DNA from: Sphaerolaimus hirsutus
Taxonomy: Eukaryota > Nematoda > Chromadorea > Monhysterida > Sphaerolaimidae
Direction of reading: 5' to 3'
Assembly: GCA_964036195.1 (NCBI GenBank)
Contig: OZ038459.1
Location: 15,807,206-15,871,205, forward strand
DNA length: 64,000 nt
The first letter of the stretch is position 1, and each line of letters opens with the position of its first letter. The notes beneath the pieces were generated by a model. That model was given only the letters and a program-made list of their open reading frames with translations, was not told the origin of the DNA and ran no database searches. The position numbers and the translations under genes were made by a program. Shown piece after piece: positions 22,398 through 35,200 of the stretch.

Positions 22398-22606
22398 CAC
22401 ACACTATTTAGCTTTCTACCGAAAGTTCTAAAGATTAGGTAAAATCAGATTTGAGGGCATTTGTATTTGCCGGAATGAACCTATTTTAATTTCCGTCAAC
22501 AGTAGTTGACCGTCATCTCATTCCAGGAAACTCAAATGCGTTCAAAGCTGATTTAGGAGTTTGCTATTTGGAAATTGCGTCGGGAAAATATTGTGTGTGT
22601 AGGGCC
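22398..22606. mobile_element. Inverted-repeat element, CTACACACAC ends
   Basis: The ends CTACACACACTATTTAGC and ATTGTGTGTGTAG are inverted. The inner segment GTCAACAGTAGTTGAC is palindromic, and flanking blocks match the 4488-4806 element. Confidence 0.5.
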
Positions 22607-22886
22607 AATGTCACATCGAATTTCAAATTTCTATTTTTCGTTACATTATACGTGATAAGGTGTCAAAAATAGGTGAAATGCTATTTTATATTCACATTTT
22701 ATATTACAACGTCACGGCTTTGCTGCTCATATAAATAAAACTCTTTGAGCCTGCACAAATGAAATAAGCGACTGCATCTAATTGGTGATATAAATTGTCA
22801 TATTCACGCGGGTAGCTTTGCTCCCATTCTGCAGAATTGTCCATGTGACGTTAAATTTCTGCTGAATGTATTTGATCACTGCCACG

Positions 22887-23522
22887 TGGGGTTCAAACTA
22901 TATAGACTTTTCGGGATCAGATTCGGGATTGTTTTTTAGCCTTCGGATCGGGATTAGTGTCTCGGGTAGTGGTGGAAAAGCGCCATGGCGCTGGCGCCTG
23001 GCGCTAGCGCCAAAGCAAAAAGCGCCATGGCGCTTTTGGCGCTTGGCGCCATATAGCTCTGTCGCCATTGGCGCTTGGCGCTAGGGTTCGGAAAAGCGCC
23101 ATGGCGCTTTTGGCGCTTGGCGCTTTTTTTGCCTGGCGCCAGGAACAAAACGCCTGGCGCTGGCGCTTGGCGCTAGCGCCAAAGCAAAAAGCGCCATGGC
23201 GCTTGGCGCCATTTTGCTCTGGCGCCATTGGCGCTTGGCGCTGGGGTTCGAAAAAGCGTCATGGCGCTTTTGGCGCCTGGCGCCAAAGTCCTAGCGCTTT
23301 TTCCATCACTAGTCTCGGGGTTGAGATTTTGGCCAAAAAAGTCTGCCACTCATGGTCGTTCTCTAACTTTTCACAAAAGGTCTAAGCACTTGGATGTGTC
23401 ATGAAATGCACACTGGAGTTTTCCATTCGCTTTTTCACCAATTTTTATTCCGGGAGCGGAATTTGAAAATTTTCGGGATTGGAATATTGAAATGTCGGGA
23501 TCGGGGTCCCGTTTGAACCCCA
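22887..23522. mobile_element. TGGGGTTCAAAC hAT-like MITE (GATCCCG family), host of a nested MITE
   Basis: Ends TGGGGTTCAAAC / GTTTGAACCCCA, flanked by CTGCCACG and CTGCCACA (7 of 8). CGGGAT-type repeats near both ends. It is interrupted by the insert at 22967-23311. Confidence 0.75.
22967..23311. mobile_element. TAGTGGTGGAAAAGCGC hAT-like MITE with GGCGC interior
   Basis: 345 bp, ends TAGTGGTGGAAAAGCGCC / GCGCTTTTTCCATCACTA, perfect 8-bp duplication GTCTCGGG (22959-22966, 23312-23319). The interior is almost entirely GCGCCATGGCGCTTTGGCGC-like iterations, highly palindromic and GC-rich. Confidence 0.88.
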
Positions 23523-23609
23523 CTGCCACACAAACACCCTGCACTGAGTGACTGTCTGCATCTGTACCACCACAGGGTAACCCCCAGAAAAGGATTTGTT
23601 GCAGTGAAG

Positions 23610-26283
23610 ATGGGTGATCGGACATTCGTTCACCTGTCGCTGCACCGGCTGCCGCAGGGCTCCTTCGATTTCGATTTGGTCAGGAGGTACGTCCGTGTTT
23701 CTACTTTTTTATTGTTTGTTATTTTGATGCTGGTGTCTGGTTCTTCTACCCGTGATATATTTTATGTCAGGGTTCAAAGAGGGTCGACTTCTGGATGTGG
23801 ATTGTTTTTTCAATATCGGGTAGTGGTGTCGATCGGGATTTTTTTATTTTCGGGATTGGGATAAGGGTCTCTGGGCCGGGATATTGCACAAAGTTATGGC
23901 TTCATGGTGTTGATTGAAGGCATCATAGCCGGACAGTTCTACGTAAATACGTGTGTTGGTAGCTGAACCTGGACCATGAACGATTGCTAGCTTACGCGAT
24001 AGAAATTTAGGAGGAGGCACATACAATACATTCCACACCACCGATCACCCCCCAGGACTCGCTCAGCCGCCTGGTCGGCCCACACGACCGGCTCGGACTC
24101 GACCAGCACCGAGCCGAGCGGCAACGCGAACAACAACAACGTCGGCGGCCTGACCAGGCAGCTCGCCCGCTCCGTCGCCCAGATTGCGCTCGGTCCCACG
24201 CATATCGCGTTTCTGTTTGAGGTGGGTTGTGTCTGGGTTGTCTAGGGTATTTTTTTACGGAAAATTGAACAAGGAAAAATTAGCACTTGCCGGAAAACGG
24301 AAATAGAATTTTTTGCACTTGTCGGTAAACGGAAAAATAAAATGCGAGAAAAATGAAAGCAAAATTTGCATGGAAACGTAAAAAAGCTAAAATTTTGCCA
24401 GAAACAAAAGATTTGCAGAAATTTTGCTAGAAATTCCAAAAATTTGCAGAAATTATGCTGGAAACATAAAAAAATCGTATAATTGAAAAAATTGTATGCG
24501 GCTTTCCCAGTTTGGCTGAAACAGAAAACAGTTGAGTGGGAAAACGGAAAGTGAGTCGGAGAAAAACCCAGAACAATTGCTGGAAAACGGAAAGTATACC
24601 GGAAAAAAACGGAAAAAAATACCGGCCGTAAAACGGAAATGGAAAAATTTTTGCCTGTTGAAACGGAAAACGGAAATTTGACGTCCTACCTGTGCCGGTG
24701 ATTTGAATTGATTATTTTGAGTGGTTACTTGAAGCGTTTTGATGCGTCGCAGGATGGCCGGGTGGGTCGAGCCGAGCTTCAGCCGATGCTGGGAAAAGAT
24801 GATGATAGTAAAACGTCCGTTTGTGTCACTATCAAACTACAATGGACCATTTTTCACCCTTTCCCACCCAAACCATCCATCGTATCCAAGGCGAACGTCA
24901 TCATCGTGCCCGCCGCCGGGCAACCCGACCAGCGGCGGCAGTTCGGGCGGCGGGCAAAACGCGTCGGGCGCGCCCACTACGACGGCCAGCTGCACGCAGT
25001 CGGTGTCGAGCGCGGCGGCGGCGGCCGCAGTTGCCGCCGCGGCTCACCACAACCGCACGAAGCTGCGCCGCGTCATGATGGCGGCCACGCGCGGCAGGTC
25101 TGGCTCGGCCAGCCGCGGCGTCATCGTCGGCACCAGACCGATGATACCAGCTAGTGCCGTGCCCGAGAATTTGGTCGCGCAGGTGTGTTTTTGGTTGCAT
25201 TTGGAGTTTTGTTGAAGCACTTGGTTTTGGTTGCACTTGTTGAAGTTTGTCACGGCTCCGCCCACCAGCGCAGGCTCAAGTTGTGCTGCAGGGTCGATCC
25301 AGGGAGCTCATAGTGCGCGAGTTGCAGCGGACAAACCTGAACGTCAATGAGGCTGTTAACAATCTGCTGTCGAGAGATGACGATGAGCAGGTAATAAATA
25401 CTGTATAAATAATTCCGATCTGTTAGCTAGGTTTATGCTGGACTAAATTGTGTGTACACTGTGCACATGATCCCTCGCGATTTACCATCACGTGGCAGTC
25501 TGTTGCAATTCAATGGAACTTGTTTGAAACTCGATTTTTTGAACATTTTTGTAACTCAAATGGGAACATTCTGACCTCTATCGCCGAAACTTCATTATCA
25601 CTGCACACGCCTCAAACAAACATCCACAACCCCCAAACCATCCAACCCCCCCCCCCCTCTCCCAGGACAGCGACTCTGGCTACATCGACGCCACCTACCT
25701 GCCCGAGGAGATCCTCAGCTCACTGTTGGACAGGGGCATGGTGCCGGTGAGCGCCGCGGCCGGCGCCGCCGCCGCCGCAGATGGGGCCGATCCTTTTGAT
25801 GATCAGAGTGCTATGCATTCCGTGTACAATGGACTGGAGGTGTTCGACTACGCACTGGCGAGGGGTGAAAGGAGGGGTAAGTTGTGGGCCAGGTAGAAAT
25901 GTGGGGGTTCAGAGGAAACGTATCTACTTTCTATCTGTCTCGGACCCTGTTCGATCATATATCTACCCCTAGTCGAAGATTGGGCGATTTTCGCTCAAAA
26001 ATTGCTTATTTTGGCACATTTTTACTTTTCACACATTCAATATGGCTAATTCTTATCATATTGACTATTTTAAACTATTTGTAGCTGAATATTCTGTTGT
26101 TTTTCAAATCTCCACCGATGGGTTTATCCTCCGAAAGTTATTATTTGTTTTATTGTCCTTTTTTCAGTTCGACGGACCGGCGAAGAGTCTTCTACTAAAC
26201 GGACGGAATCGCAAACGACATCAACGAAAACGGCGTCGGATTTGGCTGCCCAATTTGGATCGATCGCTATGTGGACTGATGAG
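23610..26283 (+). CDS. UBR5: UBR5 exons 1-7: N-terminus and UBA domain
   Basis: Exons 23610-23686, 24056-24221, 24753-24814, 24891-25182, 25274-25390, 25666-25876 and 26168-26283. Exons 2-3 give [16 protein letters not shown] then DGRVGR, the family's 'GP.H.AFLLEDGRV.R' strand. Exon 4 is Ala/Ser-rich and ends [14 protein letters not shown], as in vertebrate UBR5 before the UBA. Exon 5 (25274-25390) is the UBA core, with [18 protein letters not shown] followed by acidic DDDEQ. In UBR5 this domain binds ubiquitin. Exon 6 adds an Ala run. Intron 2 carries the MITE at 24243-24688. Confidence 0.92.
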
Positions 26284-29200
26284 GTTGGAGTAGTCCTTTC
26301 TGTGGATTTAGTTTGGGATTGTGAAATAAAATGCATCGCCAAAGACTCCACGCAGCTGCATCGTGTGTTGTGATAAGTAGTAATCAAACTTGCAAGCTAT
26401 TTCTGTCGCAAATCAACATTTAACTTTGCAGGCCCACACACTAGTTGACAATTGTGTGTCAACTGGTCTGTGTCAACTCAGATTTCGGCCTCATTTGTCG
26501 CAGAGCGCGATCTTCCAATGCACTTGTGGTAATATTTTATTTTTTAGCATTGCCACATGAGCATTTCGAGTTCGCTCTGCGACACTCGAAGCTGAAATCT
26601 GAGTTGACATTTATCAGTGACACACATGTGTCAACTACTGAACCGGCCGCCATACGAGTCAGTTACTTCGTTCACTTGGCTTGTCACTTTTCCGCACTAG
26701 GATGTGTGAAATCAGCCCTACCCTAAAATTTCATCAATTCACGAACAACCTATACAGGAATCCGGCGATTTCGTCAAAGCCACGCACATCGGCGGCACAT
26801 TTTCCGAACTCGTGGCAGTGTGCAGAACGACCGGCCGACTTTTGTGTTGGCCGTGGAAACGAGATACGGCCCCGTCCAAACATGAGGACATGCTGCACAA
26901 GAAAATGCTCAACTTTGAGTGGAATGAGAATGAGAAAATTACTATACTTGATTGCTCCATGACAAGGTTCGCTTTTATTTCGTGTATTTTTATTTATTTT
27001 TATGCCGTTTTTCCCCCGGAAAATATGCTGCGGTGTTTCACCTTTCTGGGGGAATCGACAGTTGGGGACTTCCGTTCCAAAAGTCCACAAGCGCCAAATC
27101 CAGAAAAATTCTGCCCATTTTGGTCAAAAAATCACTGTTATAGTCCATTTCGTTCCCGAGATACAGTGGTACCGTTTTTCAGAAAAATCACAATTTTCAT
27201 ATCGGAAGTGCACATATCCATCTCAGATCCCCTATTAAAAACAGGACTTTCATTTCGTAAGTGCACATATCCATGTCGGACCACCGGAGTTTCATTTCAT
27301 AAGTGCACATATCCAAAAGATAGTTTTATTTCCAAAAGTGCACGCGTGCTCCGGATCGCTCGCGAAGAGCCGGCCGGATTTCCCATACAAAATAAAGTAT
27401 CATTTCCAAATGTGCATACGTGAATTTCCAAATTTATTTTGCTCTATAAATCGAGTACGGGTATAAATATAGATCTGAAAATTTAGGTTTGTGTACTTCT
27501 CGAAAAGGGCTTCGCAGTGGTGTAATTGGTTTTGCCCTGCGATGCACCGTTAGGAAGTTATTTACATTTCAAGTTCAAATTTTCAAATTTACTCCTTCTT
27601 TTGGGTGGTTTACAAAATATGACATAACTCCCAAAATATTTACCAGCCGACAAAATTTAGGGACACAAAAATTCTAGACAAATGTACGAGATATCTGAAA
27701 AGTGCAGGGCAAGCTTTGTCGCCCAAACATGGCGCTGCCGGGCCAGCGCCAAACTTTAAAATGCGATTTTGAAAAATCGAAAAATCTGGATATGTTAACT
27801 TTTGGAATGAAAGTCCCCAGTTGGAATTGATCTTGAAATAATTTTTATTATTAAAACGATGTCGTTTTTTCTGCTGTAAATTTTATGGTATTGAAGTGTA
27901 TGGTATGGAGTTGGCTACCATTGTTCGAAAATTATCAATGTCAGCGTGTTTGTGTGCCGTTTATCGAATAGCTCAGGTGTTTAGCGTTGTCAAATGCAAA
28001 AGTTACTGCCATTACTTTTCCAGGCAACTAAATACACGCGACACATTAGAATATCATCAAATTTAAACATCCAAACTCCCTTACCATCTACCTCAATTAA
28101 TCCCACAACCAAATATATCCGCATCGCAGAATTAGCATGTGCACCAGCGACAACCGGCTAGCGGCCATAGTCGACCCGAGTTTAGGAAAAGCTGCAGCGA
28201 CGGCACTCGATTCCACATCGTGGGCCAGCGTTCCCGGTTTGGCGCTGGTGTCCCTCGTACGCAGTTCCAACCAGTGCACTGCCATTTTGGCCTATTTCAA
28301 TGCGAATAAAAGCGATTGCGATTTGGCGAGTGGGGAGAATTCGACTGCGCCGTCTGCGGTGGATTATGCCGCTGGGCCGCAGATTTGGTGGTGGTTTGTT
28401 CCGGATTTTTGAGTTTTTGTGGTCATTTTTGTACATTTTCCTCACTTGATCGTAGAAATGAAGTTTTTTTCTGCGCCACACTGAAATTTGGATGCGGAAC
28501 TACAAATGTGGAATTGAGGAGTCTACCGAACTGAAACTTGTATAGGGTAAAAAGTTAGGGCTACATGCGAATTGCTTAAAGGACCAGAACATCCTCAAAA
28601 CTTCAAAGGAAGTTATTAGTTCCGCTTGTGTATCAAAGAAAATGTGTTTGTGTGTACGCCTTTATGTGCTCTGAATCCAATGTCAAAGTAAATAATTCGT
28701 TAGCTGACGAATTATAACGCATGAATAATATTCCAGGGGGATTGTGCCGTTCAACGAACGCCGTAGACGCTGGGAAAAACAACGGTCGTTGAATACAGGC
28801 CAACGCAAGCAAGTTAAGTTCGCGAATAATTCTTCCAGTGCAGAGGCCCAAATTGCTGCGCGCCCGTCTGAAGCGCCGCTTCCCGGTTTGTTTGAGATTT
28901 TTTTATTTGATCCGAATGGGCTCACACACACTAGTTGACATCGACACCAAATGTCAACTGGTTCGGATCCAAATTTTGCTGAGTTTGCTGACGAGCCACC
29001 TAACTATGTTCAAATGCAAGCTTGGTCTCGGCACCAGTTGACATTTGTTGTCGATGTCAACTAGTGTGTGTGTGGCCATTATCGCGTGCGATTTGTGAAA
29101 TGGTGTTAACGATGTCATAATTTGATCCAGAGTTTTTTCAAGTGACGGAAATTTTAATGTTGGAAATTATCTAAACTTGACTGCCTTAGCAATATTTTGG

Positions 29201-32200
29201 CCATCTTGAAAGTTTGGAAGAACTCTCGATAAACTGGGGTCAAAATTTACGTTCACTAACTTTTGAAATTGTTAATTGGATTGTTCTGCCATGGCTCTGC
29301 CCCAAGACAAGTAAAACACCAAACTGTGAATTTTTACATGCATCAAACACGCTCACCCCCTGCCCCCCTCGCAGTGACCCTAAAGCCAGGCTGCAAAGTG
29401 CACACGCGAGTGGCACCCATCTACGAAGTGGGTGCGGTGGCGGTGAACACGGCCAACGGGCACCCGCAAGTGGGCGTGCTCATGGAGCCCGTGTGGACGT
29501 TGAATGAAACGTGCCGGTTCAAGGTGCTGTGCGCCGAGGCCCTGCTGCATGACGAGTTTGTTCATGCGAGCATTTAATTTTTCATTCTGGTGCCACTCTC
29601 GGACCCTGTAAAATGTCACATTTTGTGCAAAGTGTCAAAAGTCACGTAAACTATCTGATTTCTTTTATTTTTGCACTGTCCGTTTGACATTTATCGTGAC
29701 TTTTTGCATGACTTTTGACCTTTTGCATAACATATTACATGTGGCAGGGAATTTCAGGGTCTGGGAGTAACCCCAGTTGTAGGGTTCAAATGAGAGCAGG
29801 TTTTTTCAGTCTGAGGATTTCTACTGGTGAATATTTTGATTTTTCAGGACTGGGTTTGATCGGAACTGAAAAACAGATAATTACGAGATTGGGATACCGT
29901 TCTATACAGTGATTATTCAGGATGTATTGAAGTCTTCTCCCATTTGTTCTAGTCTTTGTTAAATTGTATCCGATTCGTAGGATAGGTCAAGTTTCCTATA
30001 TATATTCCGATTCTGACCCCCCATAAATGAATAACAAATGACACCATCACCACGCTGAGAAGGAACACACATTGAAGCTCCTGTAAACCAACTTGGATCG
30101 CTTCGATTTAAATTGAACACTCGCAGACCGTGGCAATTGGCCGACGCGGACGCGTCCATCAGCACGAACAGCAGCGGGGCGATGGCCAAGTTGGGCGACA
30201 AGAGGAAACGGGCGCCCACGCCCCCGCCCAGCTCCATGATGGAACAAGCTTGGAACATATCCGATGTGGCTTTTGTGCACACCGGCAAGGCTAGAAGTGT
30301 GGGTACTGTTGTGAAGGTTATTTTACTTGAGTTGTTTTTATCGTGTTGGGCTGGGGTTGATGGAACATTTTTTACTGTGTGATAAGCTCGTACATATGTA
30401 GGTGGGATTTTATGCTGGCAACTAGGGGCCGGCCTTTGAACTAGGGTTTTTGAACAAAACGCAAGCATGGGAAAACGTTTTTAACCACAGCCAAATTTTT
30501 TAGTAATTATTCACTATAATTGGTATTTTGCATATTTTTTACCACCACTTGTATGATATACCTATATATGTTAACTCAAAACAACCTATGGGAGCTTTTC
30601 GAAAAATGCCATTTTATTTAAAAAAAACGGGTCGTTTAATACGTTTTTTTATCCCTACTGAACGGACAACAAAGTTCAGCAGAACTTTTTGCCTTCCGTC
30701 AACTTTATTGGCACTGTTCCAACATCCATCAAAATCCACGCTTTCAGGTGGACGGACCCTTGCTGGGCGTTGTATTCAGCCACTCAGCCGACCCATGTCC
30801 ATCTGAAGCCGGTGCAATGGAGGTGGTCGGCTCCGAGTCCACGCCGAGCCCGTTGCTGGCGGACATGCGGCTGATGCGGTGCGACGACGTGCAGCCCGTG
30901 CAGGACAACGCGCCGAGGGTGCCCATCGCGGTGGAGAAAGTGCCCGTGCGCTGTGCACTCGACTCTGGCCGCGCTAAAAAGATTGTCGCTATGGTGGTCG
31001 AAAGTAACGGTTGGTTTTGCGTTTTTTTTGTCTCACACACACTAATTGATATCGCGTTCATGTCAACTGAATAACACAAAATTAAGTGTCACGATATGAA
31101 ATCAACTATTGTTTATCACATAGGAAAATTGAAATCACAGAATTAACCAAAATCAAGTTGAATTTAGTTGACAGTAATTGTGATGTCAACTAGTGTTGCG
31201 CTTTTGTGAAACCAATCTGGAGCCGCGGAGGGCTCACGTTTTATATGTAGGTGTGTACATAAACGCGTTTGTTGTGCAGGTTTGCGGGCTTTGACCGCCC
31301 CCGGCGGTTTGCACGCATTCCTGCAACACCAATGTGGTTCGGCATCGGAAAATCGTCCGCAACTCGCTAATAATGTGTCTCTCATTCGAGTTGCCATGTA
31401 CGGGAAACTGATGAGTGAACACGTGCTGCCACTGCCCACAAAAGCCCTATATGGCACTATGAGACAGCCTCCAAAATTGGACAACTATGGAGACGTGCGT
31501 TTTTATATTGTGTTAAAATAGATTTTAAAAATATTTTACTTCTCAAACTCAATGGCGGTGGGCACACTAGTTCCTCCAAACTAGCTAGCTAGCTCCAAAC
31601 GGGCACACTAGCTCTGACCCCCAAAATGCAAACGAAAGTTCAAACATCCATTCCAAGGCATAAACCATTCCAAGACAAATTACGGTGGGCACACAAAAAT
31701 CAAAAGGTTCCTAAGCTCCGCCCATGGCTTGCCTTTCGCTATAATCCGCTGTAGTGAATAAATTGCCGCAACGCACACTAGTACGCAACCGAAATGTTGA
31801 ATACTGATAAATCTGTTTTGAATACATTCGAGTTTACAAAAATAACGAGTCTGTCAACTACTGTCGACGTTGCTCAAAATTAATTCTTCCTGGTGAACTC
31901 AAATGTGTCCTAAACAGATGAGTTTCTCACATTTCAGCGTGTGATCCTTCGCAGGAGCACATGCTCGTGCTGCGCGACGGCAACGGCTGCGTGGTGCCGC
32001 TCGTCCGGGAGGCGTGCTCGAGCAGCGGCGGGGGCGCGAGCCACGCGGGCGGCTTCCGCTTGTGCATGTACGGCCCCACGCTGCAGCTGCCTACTCCAGT
32101 TTTGGGTGAGCACTTTTGGGGTTTTGGGTGGTTTGGGATCTGGGGGGGGGGAGTTTTGGCTCATTTGGGCTGGGGTTTCAAATAGGCCGGGATAAATTGA

Positions 32201-35200
32201 TGCTTGAAAATGAATTTATTCATTTGGACAATAAAAGGCGGTAAACAACGATGTTTTGAAAAAAAAATTCCTAATTTTATGGTACTGTCTGGTGAATTAA
32301 GCCACCCAGCTAAACATCTAACGAAATCCCCTTATTTTGTAGCCACACCTTAAAAATTGGGTTTATAATGCTCTAGAGAAGATAAAAGTTTCAAATTTTT
32401 CAAAAAAAACCCATTATGCCCTAAATGCTCTGCTAATAAGTTTTAATGAGGGCGGATGCAAAATTTGCCAAACTCGGCTGAAACGCATTCACCCCCATTG
32501 AAACTTCTTAGGGGTACATTTTAGAGATAATCTTTTAAATTAAAATTTGTAACTTTGTTTCAAAACTCGAAAGTTTCTACTGAACCCATGCGACCCCCCC
32601 CCCAAAAAAAATATATTTTTTTTGCTATCTAACCTTTCGGAGGAGCCATATGCCATCTATTCATGCTTGCGAAGGCTTGCGAAGTGTACCATCAACACAT
32701 CACTCGCAGGCATCGGCATCTTACCCCTATCCGGCGCGAGCGACTCAAACGGGCCGGAAAATGTGCTTCTGTCGCACTTGTCGAGCAGCATGCCGCGCCG
32801 GCACAAGTCGAACAGGATGGCGGCGCTGGCGAGCGTGACCGCGCCCGACTGCACGTTGATGCAGCTGGTGCTCGCGTGCGATGTGCAGGGCGTTAAGAGT
32901 TGGATTAAGAAGACGCAGAGTGATAAGAGTGGGTTGATTGCTTGTTTTGTTTAGCGCGAATGTTGTGTACTTTCGGGTTCAAGTTCATTTTGCGATGTAG
33001 TGGTCCTGAGACAGAGCAAATGGGCAGTCTACTCTCAGGGCCACTTCACTGTCCGAGATCGAGCGAGGAAAGAGCGAGTCGAGTCTCGAGAAAGTGCGAG
33101 TCGGGTCAAGCCGAGTCAACCATGGCAAAAGCGTGATTCGTTTATAATACGTTTGCGTGTGATGTGATGTCGGGTGGTTGCGTTCCAAACCGTCGCCACG
33201 CGACAAGTGATCCGAAAATCAACTCAAAACACTTTCATATCAGACCGGGGCGTGAATGGAAAGTGAACAGGAAAGTCGCAGGCTCAGAAAAAACAACTGA
33301 ACGGCAAATACGAGACTCGGGGCGCTTTATATACTCGCGCATGTGCACTGCAGCGATCACGCGGTGCCGTGCCGCCTAAAAGACGGCGGCTGCGCGTCGC
33401 GTGACCGCTGTCATGCGTACGACTCTACGGTGTTGCGCGGAAAAATGCGTTCTGCTGAAATTGTACCGGGCACGCGTACAACAGCCCCCCCCAAGCCGCG
33501 AAGGGGGCTGAAAAAAATAAACAAACGGAAAAATGCTACCGAAATTACTGCTTATTAAATATATATGGCGTTATTCACAAATGTAAAAGGTTAGAAAAAA
33601 AATCGCTCTGAGTTAATGCACTAATTATCAAGTGTACAGAAAATTGAAGTGAAAAAAAGGAACCCGTGTGTGTTAAAAATTTCGAACCCGTAAGTAAACG
33701 TACGTTACCCGTGTTTAAACATGTAAAAATTTTGAGATCATCGGAAATTTGTAAAAAATGTGAGTAAATTTTATCGCTGTAGATTTTCTGACGAAAATAC
33801 AACCTCCTCACCCGCCGAAAGAAAGAAAACCGGGTGCCGCTCAATCAAGGAAACCAAAATGGGTGAATAAATAAATAACTACATAACGAAAAACGCAAAT
33901 TCGCACGTGCACTCCTTTCTCCGCCGCCCTACTTTTTGCCCGACTTCCTACTCGTTGTGGCCCATTTCTTCAGCGAGGTGGTCACGATGCGGCGCGGCGG
34001 GCTGACGCCCTCCATGCTGTTGCCCAGGGGGGTCGGTTGTCTGGCGGTGGTTTTGGTGTTGATGCGGGGTGGCCCGAGCGGTGACAACATAGGCTGAAGG
34101 GTGAATTTGACGAACGGCAGTGAACTCGACGCGGCGGGCGGGCTTGCGGGTAACAGGTCGTCTTCGCTGTCGGCGTCGCGCTGTGGCGGTGTGGTTGCGG
34201 ATGGTGGCAGTGTGGCGGCGGCGTCGGCGGCCGGCAGCTCGTCGGGCTCGGCCGGCCGGTCGCGCACCAGCCCAAACACGTTGTCGCGCCCCGCCAAACA
34301 CTGCGGGATGGCGTCGTCGGGCGGCAAGTCGCGGCCCTGCGCTTGAGCAAATTGTCGCTGCACGCGCAGCCACTCGGTGGTGATGCCGTCCGCCAACTCC
34401 GAAAGTTCAGATAACTTCCCATTTGCGGCGCGGCACTCAGCTTTGGCGGCCGTCAGCTGGTTGTTCGCGTCGCGCAGCTGACGAGCGGAATCGTGTAGGT
34501 CGGTGCGGCGGGACTCGACTTGCCCACGTAGGTCGTCGCGCTCGACGCGGAGCTGCCCCTCCGTGTTGAGCGCCCACCTCAACATCGGCAGCGCCTCGTG
34601 CGGCCACACCTTGAGGCGCTCGATGCCCTGGTTGAGCAACAGCACTTGCTCGCGCAGGGCGGCGGCTTCGACTGACGCTGCGCGCGAAAAAAACCGTTGC
34701 GTTTCGTGTTGCGGCGCCGCTTCCTTCGAACGCGAAAATTGGTTCTCACCGGTGAGTGGGACTTTTTTCGTGGCTGCTGGCGCGTTTGCTGCCGCGTCGG
34801 CGCACTGCTCTACGCTGGTTTTCTCGCCGCGAACCGGTGTCGGCAGCAAACCCCACTGCCCGCTGTTGCTAACTGCAATTTTAGTGATTTTTTGGTGCGC
34901 GTGTGGGCCTTGTGGCGTCGATTGCACACAATTGGCAAAGTGCCCACCTCGTGGAATGTTTGTCGACGCGGCCGCTGCCGTGCGGTCGGCCCCCAGCTCC
35001 CGCGGCGTTCGGACGCCACGTCGCGGTGGAGCTGCGGCGTGGTAACTAGGGTGTCAAATTTCCGTTTTCCGTTTTCCGTTTCCGTTTTCCGCAGGCAAAT
35101 TTTTTCCGTTTTCCGTTCCGTTTTCCGGCTGCTGAAATTTTTTTTCCGTTTTCCGTTCCGTTTTCCGGCAACTTTTTTTTCCGTTTCCGTTTTTCCGGCT

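Larger units (their letters stand above)
21320..23609. other. Mo25 3' flank and UBR5 5' flank
   Basis: No exon recognised. It contains a CCCTGTAAAATG-family fragment (21981-22112), a CACACACTA inverted-repeat element (22398-22606) and a nested pair of hAT-like elements (22887-23522). A possible non-coding first exon of UBR5 joins at the AG at 23603-23604, just before its start codon. Confidence 0.5.

Noticed and set aside
26952-27423. 200-codon frame after UBR5 exon 8
   Set aside because: Read-through of exon 8 into the intron and the 27064-27819 element; the donor AAG/GTTCGC and the match of exon 9 give the true join.
33929-34927. Envelope gene of an errantivirus-like element
   Set aside because: The segment is in frame with Gag-Pol and shows no signal peptide, transmembrane span or furin-like site; better described as a polyprotein tail.
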